Source: Gallionella sp. (GTDB lineage: Bacteria; Pseudomonadota; Gammaproteobacteria; Burkholderiales; Gallionellaceae). From it: a stretch of 64,000 nucleotides of DNA. Within the stretch, counting starts at the first letter, position 1; each line of letters starts with the position of its first letter. Shown here piece after piece: positions 8,481 through 17,192 of this stretch. Under the pieces are notes generated by a model. That model did not search any database and was not told the DNA's origin. It saw only the letters and a program-made list of their open reading frames with translations. The translations under genes and the position numbers were made by a program. Where the stretch lies: the NCBI GenBank assembly GCA_028707275.1, contig JAQTUP010000001.1:1-64000 (forward strand), in the 5' to 3' direction.

Positions 8481-8881
8481 TTACACCGAAACACATCATC
8501 GCTACTGCGGTATTTGGCCTTTTTGCAACTACGGCAAGCGCAGCGGAAAGCTACAGCGTCAAGGCATTGCTTATGCAGGCATTGAGTGCGCCAGATGGCA
8601 AAGCCCGTGGAATCGTGGAGGGTAAAGAAGCGAATGCCATTCACACGGCAACAGGCGCATCCGATCCGGTCAGGGCTGAGGTGTCAACGCTCAAGCGGTT
8701 CAAGCAGGAGGAGTGTAGCCGCCTTGCGGTTAAGTTGATTCAGCCTAATACGCCAACAAAATCGGGGGCGAAAACCGACTTTGCGCTGAACTACGAGCTG
8801 AATCTATGCCAAAACGGAATGCCGCCGACAGAAGGTATGGATTTGGGTGAAGTTTCCAAGATTATGGGTGGACATAACTGA
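8477..8881 (+). CDS. Small secreted protein at the end of the tra operon
   Basis: This 134-residue protein has a clear signal peptide (cleavage after about TASAAE). The mature part contains VRAEVSTLKRFKQEECSRLA and FALNYELNLCQNGMPP, with two cysteines that could form one disulfide. The start overlaps the traN stop (ATGA) and has GAGG upstream. No family is recognised. Co-transcription with the transfer genes suggests a periplasmic accessory role. It is the last gene of the operon; about 100 bases follow before the toxin-antitoxin pair. Confidence 0.6.
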   Translation: MITPKHIIATAVFGLFATTASAAESYSVKALLMQALSAPDGKARGIVEGKEANAIHTATGASDPVRAEVSTLKRFKQEECSRLAVKLIQPNTPTKSGAKTDFALNYELNLCQNGMPPTEGMDLGEVSKIMGGHN

Positions 8882-8935
8882 AATCCGTATGGCGGAGACG
8901 GATGTTGCTCAGTGTTGCTCATTCAGTCTGTTAGC

Positions 8936-8960
8936 ACTACAATACCGCTACTTTTGTAGT
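8936..8960. promoter_or_regulatory. Inverted repeat, likely toxin-antitoxin operator
   Basis: ACTACAA at 8936-8942 is the reverse complement of TTGTAGT at 8954-8960, centred 32 bases before the antitoxin start. Autoregulated ParD-type operons usually have such an operator overlapping the promoter. Confidence 0.5.
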
Positions 8961-8979
8961 AAATGTTATTGGGAGAGCG

Positions 8980-9210
8980 ATGATGGGAATGCCAGTCAGG
9001 ATTGATGACACGTTGTACGAGCAGGCTCGCACCGAAGCGCAGATTGAACACCGCACCATTGCTGGACAGATTGAGTATTGGGCGATGGTCGGTCGTGCGT
9101 CACTCGACAATCCGGATCTGCCGGTTAGTTTTGTGGCGGAATCACTGGCTTCGATGCGAGAACCGCGCGAACAGGCCACACCCTTTGTACCACGCAGTCG
9201 CCGTGCATGA
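8980..9210 (+). CDS. ParD-like type II antitoxin
   Basis: This 76-residue protein starts at ATG 8980 (two further in-frame ATGs at 8983 and 8989; GGGAGA upstream). The segment VRIDDTLYEQARTEAQIEHR then TIAGQIEYWAMVGRASLDNP is the ParD-like antitoxin pattern, a ribbon-helix-helix-type DNA-binding N-terminus with a helix that pairs with the toxin. It neutralises the toxin encoded by the overlapping downstream gene and probably represses the operon through the inverted repeat at 8936-8960. Such pairs commonly stabilise ICEs. Confidence 0.75.
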   Translation: MMGMPVRIDDTLYEQARTEAQIEHRTIAGQIEYWAMVGRASLDNPDLPVSFVAESLASMREPREQATPFVPRSRRA

Positions 9211-9485
9211 GTTACGCAGTTGAGCAGACGAGGCGATTTGCCCGCCAGTACAAAAAACTGCACGACAACGTTGCGACTGATGTCGATGCGGCGGTCGAAC
9301 TGGTCGCCGCACAACCTTCTGTCGGCGAACGTAAAAAGGGGGATCTGGCTGATTTGTTTGTCTACAAGTTTCGCAGCCAGGGGCAGCTCTATCTGCTGGG
9401 CTACACACTCGATGAGGACGTGCGGCTGGTTTATCTGGAAGCTATCGGCCCACACGAAAACTTTTATCGCGACCTCAAACACTAA
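9207..9485 (+). CDS. RelE/ParE-family toxin
   Basis: This 92-residue protein starts in the ATGA overlap with the antitoxin stop. The sequence FARQYKKLHDNVATDVDAAV then KGDLADLFVYKF and LYLLGYTLDED..RLVYLEAIGPHENFYRDLK fits the small RelE/ParE fold, whose members either cleave ribosome-bound mRNA or inhibit gyrase. Which applies cannot be told from the sequence. The pair marks the boundary between the conserved transfer block and the metal cargo. Confidence 0.75.
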   Translation: MSYAVEQTRRFARQYKKLHDNVATDVDAAVELVAAQPSVGERKKGDLADLFVYKFRSQGQLYLLGYTLDEDVRLVYLEAIGPHENFYRDLKH

Positions 9486-9822
9486 TCAACGCAGTGCGGC
9501 ACATCGGTCAACAAATCCTGTTTTTTGAGTTGGTTTTACTGCCTATGGAACGATGCTGACAAAATATTCTTCAGCACGCGCTTTTACCGCTTTGCCTGAT
9601 TGATTCGTATTCCAATGGATTCCGCCACACATAACGAATCCAATGCGAGCGTCTATCTGAAAATTTATGAATAACCGCTTACGAGCGCACAGCAGCCATA
9701 TATATCGATACGATCTGTCGGGCAGGTATCGAGACATTGGAGTCGTTCACGACAGGCAGCTATATGGCAGGCAATTCAGCTAGAAAAACCTCTCAAAAAG
9801 TGAAGAAAATGGTGTGAATGCG
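9486..9822. other. Junction region without a convincing gene
   Basis: This 337-base stretch lies between the conserved transfer block and the first cargo gene, which runs towards it on the minus strand. The only frame with any appeal is a 17-codon plus-strand ORF at 9764-9817 (MAGNSARKTSQKVKKMV), resembling the Lys-rich start of small KVKK-type proteins, with a weak ribosome site. It could be a gene fragment left by the cargo insertion. No inverted repeats typical of an insertion sequence were seen. Confidence 0.4.
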
Positions 9823-10443
9823 TTAGCTATTGCCCTTGCGGCAGTAACAATAAACAAATTGCTGATCGGTGCCAAACGGCGTGTGATGCACCTCCTTCTC
9901 ATGCGCGACCAGCAAAAAAGCATCACCAAATTCCGCGTGCAGACTTTCTGGCTGGTATCGCATCACGGGTAGGCCGCTGCATTTTTCCGGGCCATCTGCG
10001 GCAAAGGTGGCAACAATCACATGCCCACCCGGGCGGACTGCATGCATGACCCGCTCGACATAAGCGTGACGGTCAGCCGGGTCAGTCAGAAAATGGAATA
10101 CCGCACGGTCATGCCAAATATCGAAGCGATGTTCGGAAAATTCTGCACGGGTAATATCGCCTTCCATCCAGTGTACGGCGTCCGCCTGTTTTCCCAAACG
10201 CTGCTTTGCGACCGTCAGCGCCGCTGATGACAGGTCGAGCACGGTCAAATCGGTATAGCCTTCCGCCACAAGGTCATCCACCAAGTTAGATGCTCCTCCG
10301 CCCACATCAATGATGGCCGCATCTTTACCCAGCCCCGTGTTGTGGATGAGCCGCAAAGATTGATCGGCATGTTCCTGAAACCAGCTGACCGAATCAGATG
10401 GCTTGGTCGCATAAACCTGTTCCCAATGTTGCTTGCTATCCAT
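9823..10443 (-). CDS. Class I SAM-dependent methyltransferase
   Basis: This is a 206-residue methyltransferase. Motif I is AIIDVGGGASNLVDDLVAEG (SAM glycine loop), motif II is DLTVLDLSS, then HWMEGDITRAEF and FDIWHDRAVFHFL. Small methyltransferases of this type recur in metal and metalloid resistance islands. The substrate cannot be read from the sequence; thiopurine/tellurite- or small-acid-methylating relatives are alternatives. The start ATG 10443 has AAGGGGG upstream. The DsrE gene ends 10 bases before its start, which suggests co-transcription. Confidence 0.75.
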   Translation of the reverse strand: MDSKQHWEQVYATKPSDSVSWFQEHADQSLRLIHNTGLGKDAAIIDVGGGASNLVDDLVAEGYTDLTVLDLSSAALTVAKQRLGKQADAVHWMEGDITRAEFSEHRFDIWHDRAVFHFLTDPADRHAYVERVMHAVRPGGHVIVATFAADGPEKCSGLPVMRYQPESLHAEFGDAFLLVAHEKEVHHTPFGTDQQFVYCYCRKGNS

Positions 10444-10453
10444 ACTTGCCCCC

Positions 10454-10774
10454 TTAAAAACTCAACACTTTGTCCGAATCACGGATCAGCGCATACAAAT
10501 CCTGCATAGTGGAAACCGGGCAAATGTCCGATCCCTCAGACTGGCGTAATTTCAGACAAGTACCACAAGCCAAAATTGAACCACCTAGTGCCGAAAAACT
10601 GCGCATTTGCCCAGTGACATCGAACTTTTCGCTAACCAGCGATTCGGCCTCTACGCCCTTGCCAAGCAAAAAGACTGAAACCGCATCCCCTTGCTTGCGG
10701 GAAAAAAAGCCGAGTCGAAAAGCGTTCCAGACGGTTTCCGGGTCGTTTGAATAAATAACAATTCCAAGTTTCAT
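10454..10774 (-). CDS. DsrE-family protein
   Basis: This 106-residue cytosolic protein has the DsrE/TusD-like fold. It begins MKLGIVIYSNDPETVWNAFR, then has VSVFLLGKGVEAESL and GGSILACGTCLKLRQSEGSD, with a CGTC pair. Members take part in sulfur relay, but many are orphans linked to thiol or metal stress. It is probably transcribed with the methyltransferase. A C-x2-C in this position could bind sulfur or metal; that is inference. Confidence 0.72.
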   Translation of the reverse strand: MKLGIVIYSNDPETVWNAFRLGFFSRKQGDAVSVFLLGKGVEAESLVSEKFDVTGQMRSFSALGGSILACGTCLKLRQSEGSDICPVSTMQDLYALIRDSDKVLSF

Positions 10775-10907
10775 GGTGCCTCCTGCATGTTAATTTTCAA
10801 GCAATGAAGGGTAGTAGAAAAATTTACACGACGTCAATCATACTCTTCAGGCATGCCTGCTTCGATCAATTTCAGAAAGAGACATTTCAAAACCTGAATG
10901 CAATTTT

Positions 10908-11957
10908 CTAATGCCTATGCTGATGATGCGCATCCGGAAAATGTGTATGAGCATGTGTCAGTGTTTCATGACGATGCAAATGGCGATGTTGGCTACCCGG
11001 TGTTGTCTGGGAATCGTGTTCATGCTGGTGATGTTCGTCGTGAGTATGATCATGGTCATGCATCAACTCCGCATGTATATGCCGGTGTTCATGGTGCTCG
11101 GTCAGATGCAGCCAAGTACCTAGCGCCATAAGTGCCCCAGCCAAGAGCAGTGGTGACGTGACCGGCTCACCCATCAGCACAGCAAGCAAAGCACCGAAGA
11201 ACGGCGCAATTGAAAAATAGGCACCCGTGCGCGCCGTGCCCAGATGACGTAGCCCCACTACAAACATTGTCAAACTTACGCCATAAGCCAGCAAGCCAAC
11301 CAGCATTGCGCCTGCCAGTTGCGGGAGTGCCGGTATTGAAGCACCCAACCATAAGGCCAACGTCAGGTTGACACCTCCCGACACCAAACCTTTTACCGAA
11401 GCGATCCATGTAGCGTCGGTGAGCGATACTTTACGCGTCAGGTTGTTGTCTATGCCCCATGCCAGGCATGCGCCCAGAATTGCCAGCATCGGCCATAACC
11501 CGGCTATATGTGCGTCTCCTGACCAGCTTAACACCACAGCACCAGCCACAATAGCAAGCATACCTAACGCGATGCGCCTATCAAAGTTTTCTCTGAAAAC
11601 GAACCATGCCAGTAGCGCGGTAAATACACTTTCAGCATTCAGCAAGAGAGAGGCGGCAGATGCTTGCATACCGGTCAGGCCGATCATCAACAGCACAGGC
11701 CCGACGATACCGCCCGCCAGAATTGCTCCGGCAAACCAGGCTATTTCCCTGCGTGGAAGCTGTACGGCAGGCGCGTGGCTCAGACGACGATACAGTAGCA
11801 GACCAATACCTGAACCCGAATAGAGCAATCCCGCCAACAGCCACGGATCGACAGACTCAAGCAGCCACTTCGCTAAAGGTGTTCCCGTGCCAAATAACAA
11901 AGCTGCCCCTATTGCTGCGGGTATGCCCGGTTGGCAAACTGCTTCTTTCCAGTTCAT
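10908..11957 (-). CDS. EamA/DMT-family exporter with His-rich C-terminal tail
   Basis: This 349-residue inner-membrane transporter has two EamA repeats (about ten transmembrane helices; SLLLNAESVFTALLAWFVF ends the first repeat). After the last helix comes a 70-residue cytosolic tail crowded with histidine and aspartate (EHHEHRHIHAELMHDHDHTH and further His runs). Such tails bind divalent metals, so the pump likely exports or senses a metal such as Ni, Co or Zn; the substrate is inferred. ATG 11957 is preferred; an in-frame TTG at 11972 is possible. The Cd/Zn ATPase lies about 175 bases upstream on the same strand. Confidence 0.75.
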   Translation of the reverse strand: MNWKEAVCQPGIPAAIGAALLFGTGTPLAKWLLESVDPWLLAGLLYSGSGIGLLLYRRLSHAPAVQLPRREIAWFAGAILAGGIVGPVLLMIGLTGMQASAASLLLNAESVFTALLAWFVFRENFDRRIALGMLAIVAGAVVLSWSGDAHIAGLWPMLAILGACLAWGIDNNLTRKVSLTDATWIASVKGLVSGGVNLTLALWLGASIPALPQLAGAMLVGLLAYGVSLTMFVVGLRHLGTARTGAYFSIAPFFGALLAVLMGEPVTSPLLLAGALMALGTWLHLTEHHEHRHIHAELMHDHDHTHDEHHQHEHDSQTTPGSQHRHLHRHETLTHAHTHFPDAHHQHRH

Positions 11958-12132
11958 CTTTTCCGCTTTCAAACAATGTAACGTTTAGCACAGGGGTTGA
12001 CGAGGATAATTCTGTTTAAACAGTCATATAGCGGGCTCATGAGTAAGAATTGATGCCTGAAATTCCATACAGTTTCCGCTGCCTTGATAACCAGCCTCTT
12101 GGTTGCCGTGATTCGGATGCCGTACCAAATAT

Positions 12133-14316
12133 TCATCTCGTATGGCCAGATTTTATGTGGTCGCGTTCAATACCGCCCTTAATACGGAGCAAGCGCATCC
12201 CATTAAATACCACGATCAGGCTGGCCCCCATATCGGCAAAGACCGCCATCCAGAGCGTGGCTTTCCCTGCCAGAGCCAAAGCGAAGAATATCGCCTTGAT
12301 GCCGATGGCCAGCGTGATGTTTTGTTTGAGCACACGGGAAGTATTTCGGCTTAGCTGGATGAAGTGTGGCACTTTGCGCAAATCGTCATCCATCAGTGCA
12401 ACATCGGCGGTCTCGATGGCAGTATCTGTACCGGCGCTGCCCATAGCAAATCCTATAGATGCCTTGGCTAACGCAGGCGCGTCGTTGATTCCATCACCCA
12501 CCATGCCGACATGATCGTAACGGTTCATCAACTCATCGATTACTGCCAGTTTTTCTTCCGGCAGCAGATTGCCGCGCGCATCGTCTATGCCCACCTGGGC
12601 AGCGATGGCGCTGGCCGTCGTCTGGTTGTCGCCGGTCAACATCACTGATGCCACACCGAGAGCATGAAGTTGGCGGATAGCCTCCGCGCTGTGGCCGCGC
12701 ACCGTGTCGGCCACGCCGATGACGCACAGCGACTCGGTTGCCGTAGCCAGCACCACGGCTGTCTTGCCTTCCTGCTCCAGACGATGCAGAGCCTCTTCGA
12801 CATGCACTCCGCAGATGCCCAGTTCTTCGATCTGCCGATGGTTGCACACATAGTAAAGTTGCCCCTCGACAACCGCTTTGGCACCGCGACCTGTGAGGGA
12901 CTCGAACGAAATGGCGGGTAGCAACGAACGCGGCGTTCCGTTCCCGTCGGCAGGCGTCTGCCATGCCGATACGATGGCAGACGCGATGGGATGTTCGGAA
13001 TGCACGTCCACGCTGGCGGCCAGTTGCAGCAGGCTGTCGGCAGGCAACTCAACCAGCGGAACCACATCGGTCACGACAGGCTTGCCGTGCGTGAGCGTGC
13101 CGGTCTTGTCCAAAGCTACGGCTTTTATCAGGCGTCCGTTCTCCAGATGCACGCCGCCCTTGATCAGTATGCCCTGCCTTGCCGCAGCGGCAAGCCCGCT
13201 CACCACGGTAATGGGCGTGGAGATTACCAGCGCGCAGGGGCAGGCGATCACCAGCATGACCAGCGCCTTGTAGAACCATGGCTCGAACGCGGCACCGAAC
13301 AGCAACGGAGGAACGACCGCCACCAGAACCGCGAACACCACCACGGCGGGGGTGTAGTAACGCGCGAACTGGTCGACGAAACGTTGCGTCGGCGCGCGTT
13401 GGCCTTGCGCCTCTTGCACCGTGTGGATGATGCGATCCAGCGTGGTGTTGCCCTTGTTTGCGGTGACGCGAAACTCCAGCATACCGCGCTCGTTCAGCGT
13501 ACCGGCGAACACCGGATCGCCCGCCGCCTTCACCACGGGCATGCTCTCCCCGGTAATCGGCGCCTGGTTCACCGAACTGCCGCCCGCCGTGACCACGCCG
13601 TCCAGCGGAATACGCTCTCCCGGTTTGACGCGCACCACTTGCCCAACCTGCACGTCGGTTACTGCTGTCTCGCGCCATTCGCCGTTGTCGAGTTGCACGG
13701 TGGCGACCTCGGGAGTCATCGCCATCAGCCCCTTGATTGCGTTCTTGGCCCGCTCCAGCGAGAGCGTTTCGATCAACTCGGCCAGCGCGAACAGGAAAAT
13801 CACCACCGCAGCTTCCGGCCATTCGCCGATGGCAAGCGCACCGATGACGGCGATGCTCATCAGGAAATTCATATTGAGGGCGAAGTTCTTGAGCGCGATC
13901 CAGCCTTTTTTCAGAGTGCTGAGGCCACCGGTGACAATGGAGAGCAAGGCCAGAGCGATCACCGCGACCGATTGCTCGCTCGCGCCGTTCCACGCGACGA
14001 TTTCCGCAACCATGGCCGCAGTACCGGACACCGCCATCAGCGCCCATGTCCGGCGCGATACCACGGGGGATTCCGCTTCGCAGCTCGAACAGGAGCCGGA
14101 CTGGCATTGCGGCTCGGGGTCTGTCTTCATACCTATCTCGCGCAAGGCATCGAGGATAGGCTGTTCATCGTCCAGTGTATGCGTGACGGCAAGACGGCGG
14201 GTTATCAGGTTGAACGACAGCTCGCCGATGCCGGGCATCGATCCGAGACGCTTGCGGATCAGTGCCTCCTCAGTTGGACAGTCCATGTTACGAATATTGA
14301 ACATTGAGTGTTTCAT
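12133..14316 (-). CDS. cadA: CadA/ZntA-type P1B ATPase (Cd/Zn/Pb efflux)
   Basis: This is a 727-residue heavy-metal-exporting ATPase. The N-terminal HMA domain has MDCPTEEALIRKRL (11-24), followed by a Cys-rich linker (CQSGSCSSCE). The transmembrane metal site is IACPCALVIST near residue 359, the CPC-Ala-Leu-Val-Ile-Ser form typical of Zn/Cd/Pb pumps rather than copper pumps. The phosphorylation site is DKTGTLTHGK near 402, the actuator motif is TGES, and the hinge is GDGINDAP. It starts at ATG 14316 with AAGG upstream. No dedicated MerR/ArsR regulator is adjacent; Fur and the distant MerR are the only regulators seen in the cargo. Confidence 0.9.
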   Translation of the reverse strand: MKHSMFNIRNMDCPTEEALIRKRLGSMPGIGELSFNLITRRLAVTHTLDDEQPILDALREIGMKTDPEPQCQSGSCSSCEAESPVVSRRTWALMAVSGTAAMVAEIVAWNGASEQSVAVIALALLSIVTGGLSTLKKGWIALKNFALNMNFLMSIAVIGALAIGEWPEAAVVIFLFALAELIETLSLERAKNAIKGLMAMTPEVATVQLDNGEWRETAVTDVQVGQVVRVKPGERIPLDGVVTAGGSSVNQAPITGESMPVVKAAGDPVFAGTLNERGMLEFRVTANKGNTTLDRIIHTVQEAQGQRAPTQRFVDQFARYYTPAVVVFAVLVAVVPPLLFGAAFEPWFYKALVMLVIACPCALVISTPITVVSGLAAAARQGILIKGGVHLENGRLIKAVALDKTGTLTHGKPVVTDVVPLVELPADSLLQLAASVDVHSEHPIASAIVSAWQTPADGNGTPRSLLPAISFESLTGRGAKAVVEGQLYYVCNHRQIEELGICGVHVEEALHRLEQEGKTAVVLATATESLCVIGVADTVRGHSAEAIRQLHALGVASVMLTGDNQTTASAIAAQVGIDDARGNLLPEEKLAVIDELMNRYDHVGMVGDGINDAPALAKASIGFAMGSAGTDTAIETADVALMDDDLRKVPHFIQLSRNTSRVLKQNITLAIGIKAIFFALALAGKATLWMAVFADMGASLIVVFNGMRLLRIKGGIERDHIKSGHTR

Positions 14317-14368
14317 GATCTACCTTGGCTTCACTAGGTTTCTGTGGCTTGAAAAATTCTGAGTTTCT

Positions 14369-14949
14369 TTAGAACTCGTACTCAATCTGCATCCTGAAGG
14401 TGTGATTGGGCCTGTCTTGCTTGTCACTGATAGGTCAAATTGGTGCCGTATGGCACACCACTTTTATCGGCCTTTTCAAATGCGCGTTCAAAAAGCAAAT
14501 TGCCATTCATCTGGAGCTTGCCGGAGTCTGTCTGAAGCAATAACCCCAGCTTGAGCTCCCACGGCGCATCGCCTTTTAACGGGGCTTCCGTTTCGATGAC
14601 AAAGCCAAGATCAAGCGGATATTACCAGTCTCGGTGTGCTGGAACTTGTTCACCCATTCAGCCAGCGTGACCTCTGTGTTTCCGCTACGAACCTGTTTTA
14701 AATATATCTCTGTGAACCAATATTCCTTTGCGCCGAAACCTAATCCGATACTGGCAACTTTTGCGGGATTTCCGGCTTGTGACGAGGCTGTGCCGTACTT
14801 GATATCAATTTCCCGCTCACCATATTCGACTGCGGGGTATAGACATAATCCGCAGCACCGGCAAAAGCATCCTGCGCTCCGACAATTCCGCAGAGCAGGA
14901 TGCCCAGAGAAAATAAATTAGCAAACGAAAATGCGAAAGAATTTTTCAC
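14369..14949 (-). pseudogene. Broken secreted/outer-membrane protein gene (two frameshifts, internal deletion)
   Basis: From GTG 14949 the frame gives a signal peptide (VKNSFAFSFANLFSLGILLC..DAFAGAADYVYTP). A one-base shift then gives VEYGEREIDIKYGTASSQAG and IGLGFGAKEYWFTEIYLKQV. A second shift gives LDLGFVIETEAPLKGDAPWE up to NLTYQ, and after a further break comes the end NHTFRMQIEYEF followed by TAA. The alternating strands and terminal Phe suggest an outer-membrane barrel. It is damaged at three points and truncated internally, so it is almost certainly not functional. It lies directly downstream of the FTR1 gene and probably belonged to its operon. Confidence 0.65.
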
Positions 14950-14954
14950 GATGA

Positions 14955-15779
14955 TTATTTTCGTACCGTGGTTGGCTGCGAACGAGCAGCCCATTTCATG
15001 CCGATGAAAATGACAATCAGTGCAGTAAGGTAAAAAATGATCTGCATTCCTGCCGGACGTGAGTCATAGCCAATCAGACTGTGCAGTAATATGCCGGTTA
15101 GTCCACTTTCCGGCAGTAGCGCAGACGTGTCCCATAGCGGCGAGGCGAGGCTGGGCAACAAATCGGCTTGAATCAGGAAATGCGCAGCCTGCGAGGCCAT
15201 GCCTGCTGCTAATAGCAACACCAATATGCCAGTAGCAGAAAAGAACCAGCGCATCGGCACGCGCAGCAGCCCGGCAAATATTGTGTAACCAACCACAATA
15301 CCGAGCAGCATGCCAACCATGCCGCCGAGCAGCATTGAAGACTGTCCGCCCTCACCAGATGTTGCGATGCCATAAAGAAACAGCACAGTTTCTGAACCTT
15401 CTCTGAGTACAGCCAGCCCGACGATAACAAATAGCACCGAACACTCGCTGTTTCCGTCACGAATGGCACTGCCCACTAAACGAGCGTTGGCCGCCAGCGC
15501 AGCACCGTGAGACGCCATCCAAATGTTGTGCCATGCCAGCATCAGCACCGCGATGCCGAGTACGATGGTGTTGAAAATTTCTTGACCGATGCCGCTGGCC
15601 AGCGATCCGATCACGTCGGTTGAAGCTGCGACCAATCCCGAACCCACTAATCCAGCCACCAGTCCAGCGGCCAACCAGCGTTTGCTGCCGTGAATGCTGC
15701 GCGTCGCGGCAGTGAGAATCCCGATGATGATGGAAGCTTCCAATACTTCCCGAAAAACAATGATGGCAGTTGCGAACAT
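14955..15779 (-). CDS. FTR1-family high-affinity iron permease
   Basis: This 274-residue inner-membrane permease has about seven helices. The two diagnostic REXXE iron-binding motifs are REVLE at residues 10-14 in helix 1 and REGSE near 125-129 in helix 4. The family imports ferric or ferrous iron with a periplasmic oxidase or cupredoxin partner. Here a cupredoxin gene precedes it by 9 bases, and a Fur box lies upstream of that gene. ATG 15779 has AGGAAA upstream. The broken secreted-protein gene follows. Expression is expected under low iron. Confidence 0.88.
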   Translation of the reverse strand: MFATAIIVFREVLEASIIIGILTAATRSIHGSKRWLAAGLVAGLVGSGLVAASTDVIGSLASGIGQEIFNTIVLGIAVLMLAWHNIWMASHGAALAANARLVGSAIRDGNSECSVLFVIVGLAVLREGSETVLFLYGIATSGEGGQSSMLLGGMVGMLLGIVVGYTIFAGLLRVPMRWFFSATGILVLLLAAGMASQAAHFLIQADLLPSLASPLWDTSALLPESGLTGILLHSLIGYDSRPAGMQIIFYLTALIVIFIGMKWAARSQPTTVRK

Positions 15780-15788
15780 GATATTTTC

Positions 15789-16106
15789 CTATTTTGCGAC
15801 GATTGAACCTTGGGCGGTTGCTGCGTGAAATTCGCCGGTGAAGGCGTAGCGTCCGGGCGTAAGTGGGCCGATGTAAATCGTCGCGGCGCCACGTCCGGCA
15901 ATCACTTTTTCCCGGTTTAGATCGTGGCTGTCGAATTCCTCGGGGGTGGCATCCTGATTCTCAACCAAGAGCTTGATTTTCTTGCCTGACGGGATGGTTA
16001 ACTCAGACGGCTGGAAGCTGTGATCCTTGATGATCAGCGTATAGTCGGCATCGGCTGCATAGGCAGCGAATGGTAGTAGCAGGAAAATAAGTGAAAGACG
16101 TTTCAT
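15789..16106 (-). CDS. Periplasmic cupredoxin-domain protein, FTR1 partner
   Basis: This 105-residue secreted protein has a signal peptide (to about AAYA) and one cupredoxin domain. ADYTLIIKDHSFQPSELTIP, then GKKIKLLVENQDATPEEFDS and YAFTGEFH, fit EfeO-N/cupredoxin_1-type proteins. It probably delivers or oxidises iron for the FTR1 permease in the periplasm. No complete type-1 copper ligand set (Cys-x-x-His-Met) is visible, so its metal may differ from that of plastocyanin. It is the first gene of a two-gene operon facing the divergent fur gene. Confidence 0.78.
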   Translation of the reverse strand: MKRLSLIFLLLPFAAYAADADYTLIIKDHSFQPSELTIPSGKKIKLLVENQDATPEEFDSHDLNREKVIAGRGAATIYIGPLTPGRYAFTGEFHAATAQGSIVAK

Positions 16107-16132
16107 GGCGAACCCCGTAGTTAACTAGTCAC

Positions 16133-16152
16133 GAATGATAATCATTCTTATT
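16133..16152. promoter_or_regulatory. Fur box between FTR1 operon and fur
   Basis: GAATGATAATCATTCTTATT closely matches the 19-bp Fur consensus (GATAATGATAATCATTATC) and is centred about 35 bases before the cupredoxin start and 65 bases before fur. It predicts iron-dependent repression of the FTR1 operon and possibly fur autoregulation. Confidence 0.8.
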
Positions 16153-16206
16153 TGCAATTACAAGTATTTTCTGACATGATGATTCAAAAATCTAAAAGGT
16201 CTTGAT

Positions 16207-16638
16207 ATGCACCAACCTGATCACCTAAAAACTGTCGGTCTAAAATCCACCTTGCCACGGCTCAAGGTGTTGAGCCTGTTCGAAGCTAGCAAGCAACGCC
16301 ATCTGAGCGCGGAGGAGGTATACAAGCTGCTGCTCACCAGCGGTGACGATGTCGGCCTAGCGACCATTTATCGCGTGCTCACCCAGTTCGAGCAGGCTGG
16401 TCTGCTGATGCGGCACCATTTCGAGGGCGGCAAATCGGTGTTCGAACTTAATCAGGGCGAACACCATGATCACATCGTGTGTATGCAATGCGGCCATGTC
16501 GAAGAGTTTTACGACGCAACTATTGAGGCACGCCAGAAAAAAGCCGCCACCGATCGCGGATTTACCATTCACGACCACTCTCTCTATATCTACGCAGACT
16601 GTAACAAGCCAAAATGCCCCAATAAAATACAAAGCTGA
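16207..16638 (+). CDS. fur: Fur, ferric uptake regulator
   Basis: This 143-residue regulator has a winged-helix N-terminus with the recognition segment GLATIYRVLTQFEQAGLL. The metal-binding C-terminal domain has HHDH at 86-89, the zinc pair C92-x2-C95 and the second pair C132/C137. This is Fur rather than Zur or PerR by overall similarity. It is transcribed divergently from the cupredoxin-FTR1 operon with a shared Fur box. A terminator follows at 16679. A second fur in a mobile element probably controls this iron module locally or adds to chromosomal Fur. Confidence 0.87.
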   Translation: MHQPDHLKTVGLKSTLPRLKVLSLFEASKQRHLSAEEVYKLLLTSGDDVGLATIYRVLTQFEQAGLLMRHHFEGGKSVFELNQGEHHDHIVCMQCGHVEEFYDATIEARQKKAATDRGFTIHDHSLYIYADCNKPKCPNKIQS

Positions 16639-16678
16639 AAATTCCCTCGTCAAATGTTTCATTGTCTGAATCTCCATG

Positions 16679-16714
16679 CCCTGTGGGCTTGAAAAAACCA
16701 CAGGGTTCTTTATT
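16679..16714 (+). terminator. Rho-independent terminator after fur
   Basis: CCCTGTGG (16679-16686) pairs with CCACAGGG (16698-16705), followed by TTCTTTATTT. It lies 41 bases after the fur stop. Confidence 0.7.
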
Positions 16715-16796
16715 TCCGCTTGTCAGTTATCATTTTGGAGCTGGCTGAGGCTGACCCATCCAGCAACAGCACTGGACACAGGCATATTCCTAAAGA

Positions 16797-17192
16797 TTAA
16801 GGCAAAGCAGCCAATACCCGCTCCAGCCGCTGACGTACCTCAATCGCCAGCAGGCTGATCTCAGGTTTGTTTACCAAATCCAGTACGGCGGCTGGATCAA
16901 TGAATTCCACATGCACCGAGCCTTCCTCATCCTGGCGCACGACCACGTTACAGGGGAGCAGCAGACCGATAGACGGCTCAGCCTGCAATGCACGATGAGC
17001 CAGCGGGGGATTGCAAGCACCGAGAATGCGGTAAGGTGGCATCTCAGCATTGAGTTTCTTTTTCATCGTGGCAGCCACATCGATATCGGTCAACACACCA
17101 AAACCCTCGGACTGCAAAGCACGTACCACTTGTTCCAAAGCACTGTCAAAATCTAGTACAGCTTTCTTGCCAAATCCATAACGAATTTCCAT
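16797..17192 (-). CDS. DUF302-domain protein
   Basis: This 131-residue cytosolic protein begins MEIRYGFGKKAVLDFDSALE. The core FGVLTDIDVAATMKKKLN and YRILGACNPPLAHRALQAEP, then GLLLPCNVVV, is the DUF302 signature with two conserved cysteines. The fold is linked to copper or redox stress, but the biochemical role is unproven. The start ATG 17192 has AAGGAG 7 bases upstream and is preferred over the in-frame 17213. It is followed upstream by a SHOCT protein and the PII-like/czc cluster on the same strand. Confidence 0.78.
   Translation of the reverse strand: MEIRYGFGKKAVLDFDSALEQVVRALQSEGFGVLTDIDVAATMKKKLNAEMPPYRILGACNPPLAHRALQAEPSIGLLLPCNVVVRQDEEGSVHVEFIDPAAVLDLVNKPEISLLAIEVRQRLERVLAALP

Noticed and set aside
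9543-9737. 64-codon minus-strand ORF in the transfer/cargo junction
   Set aside because: There is no ribosome site and no family likeness; composition is that of random sequence.
12991-14307. 438-codon plus-strand open frame opposite the Cd/Zn ATPase gene
   Set aside because: It is antisense to a gene with all P-type ATPase motifs; its product is rich in His, Arg and Gln and has no family features.
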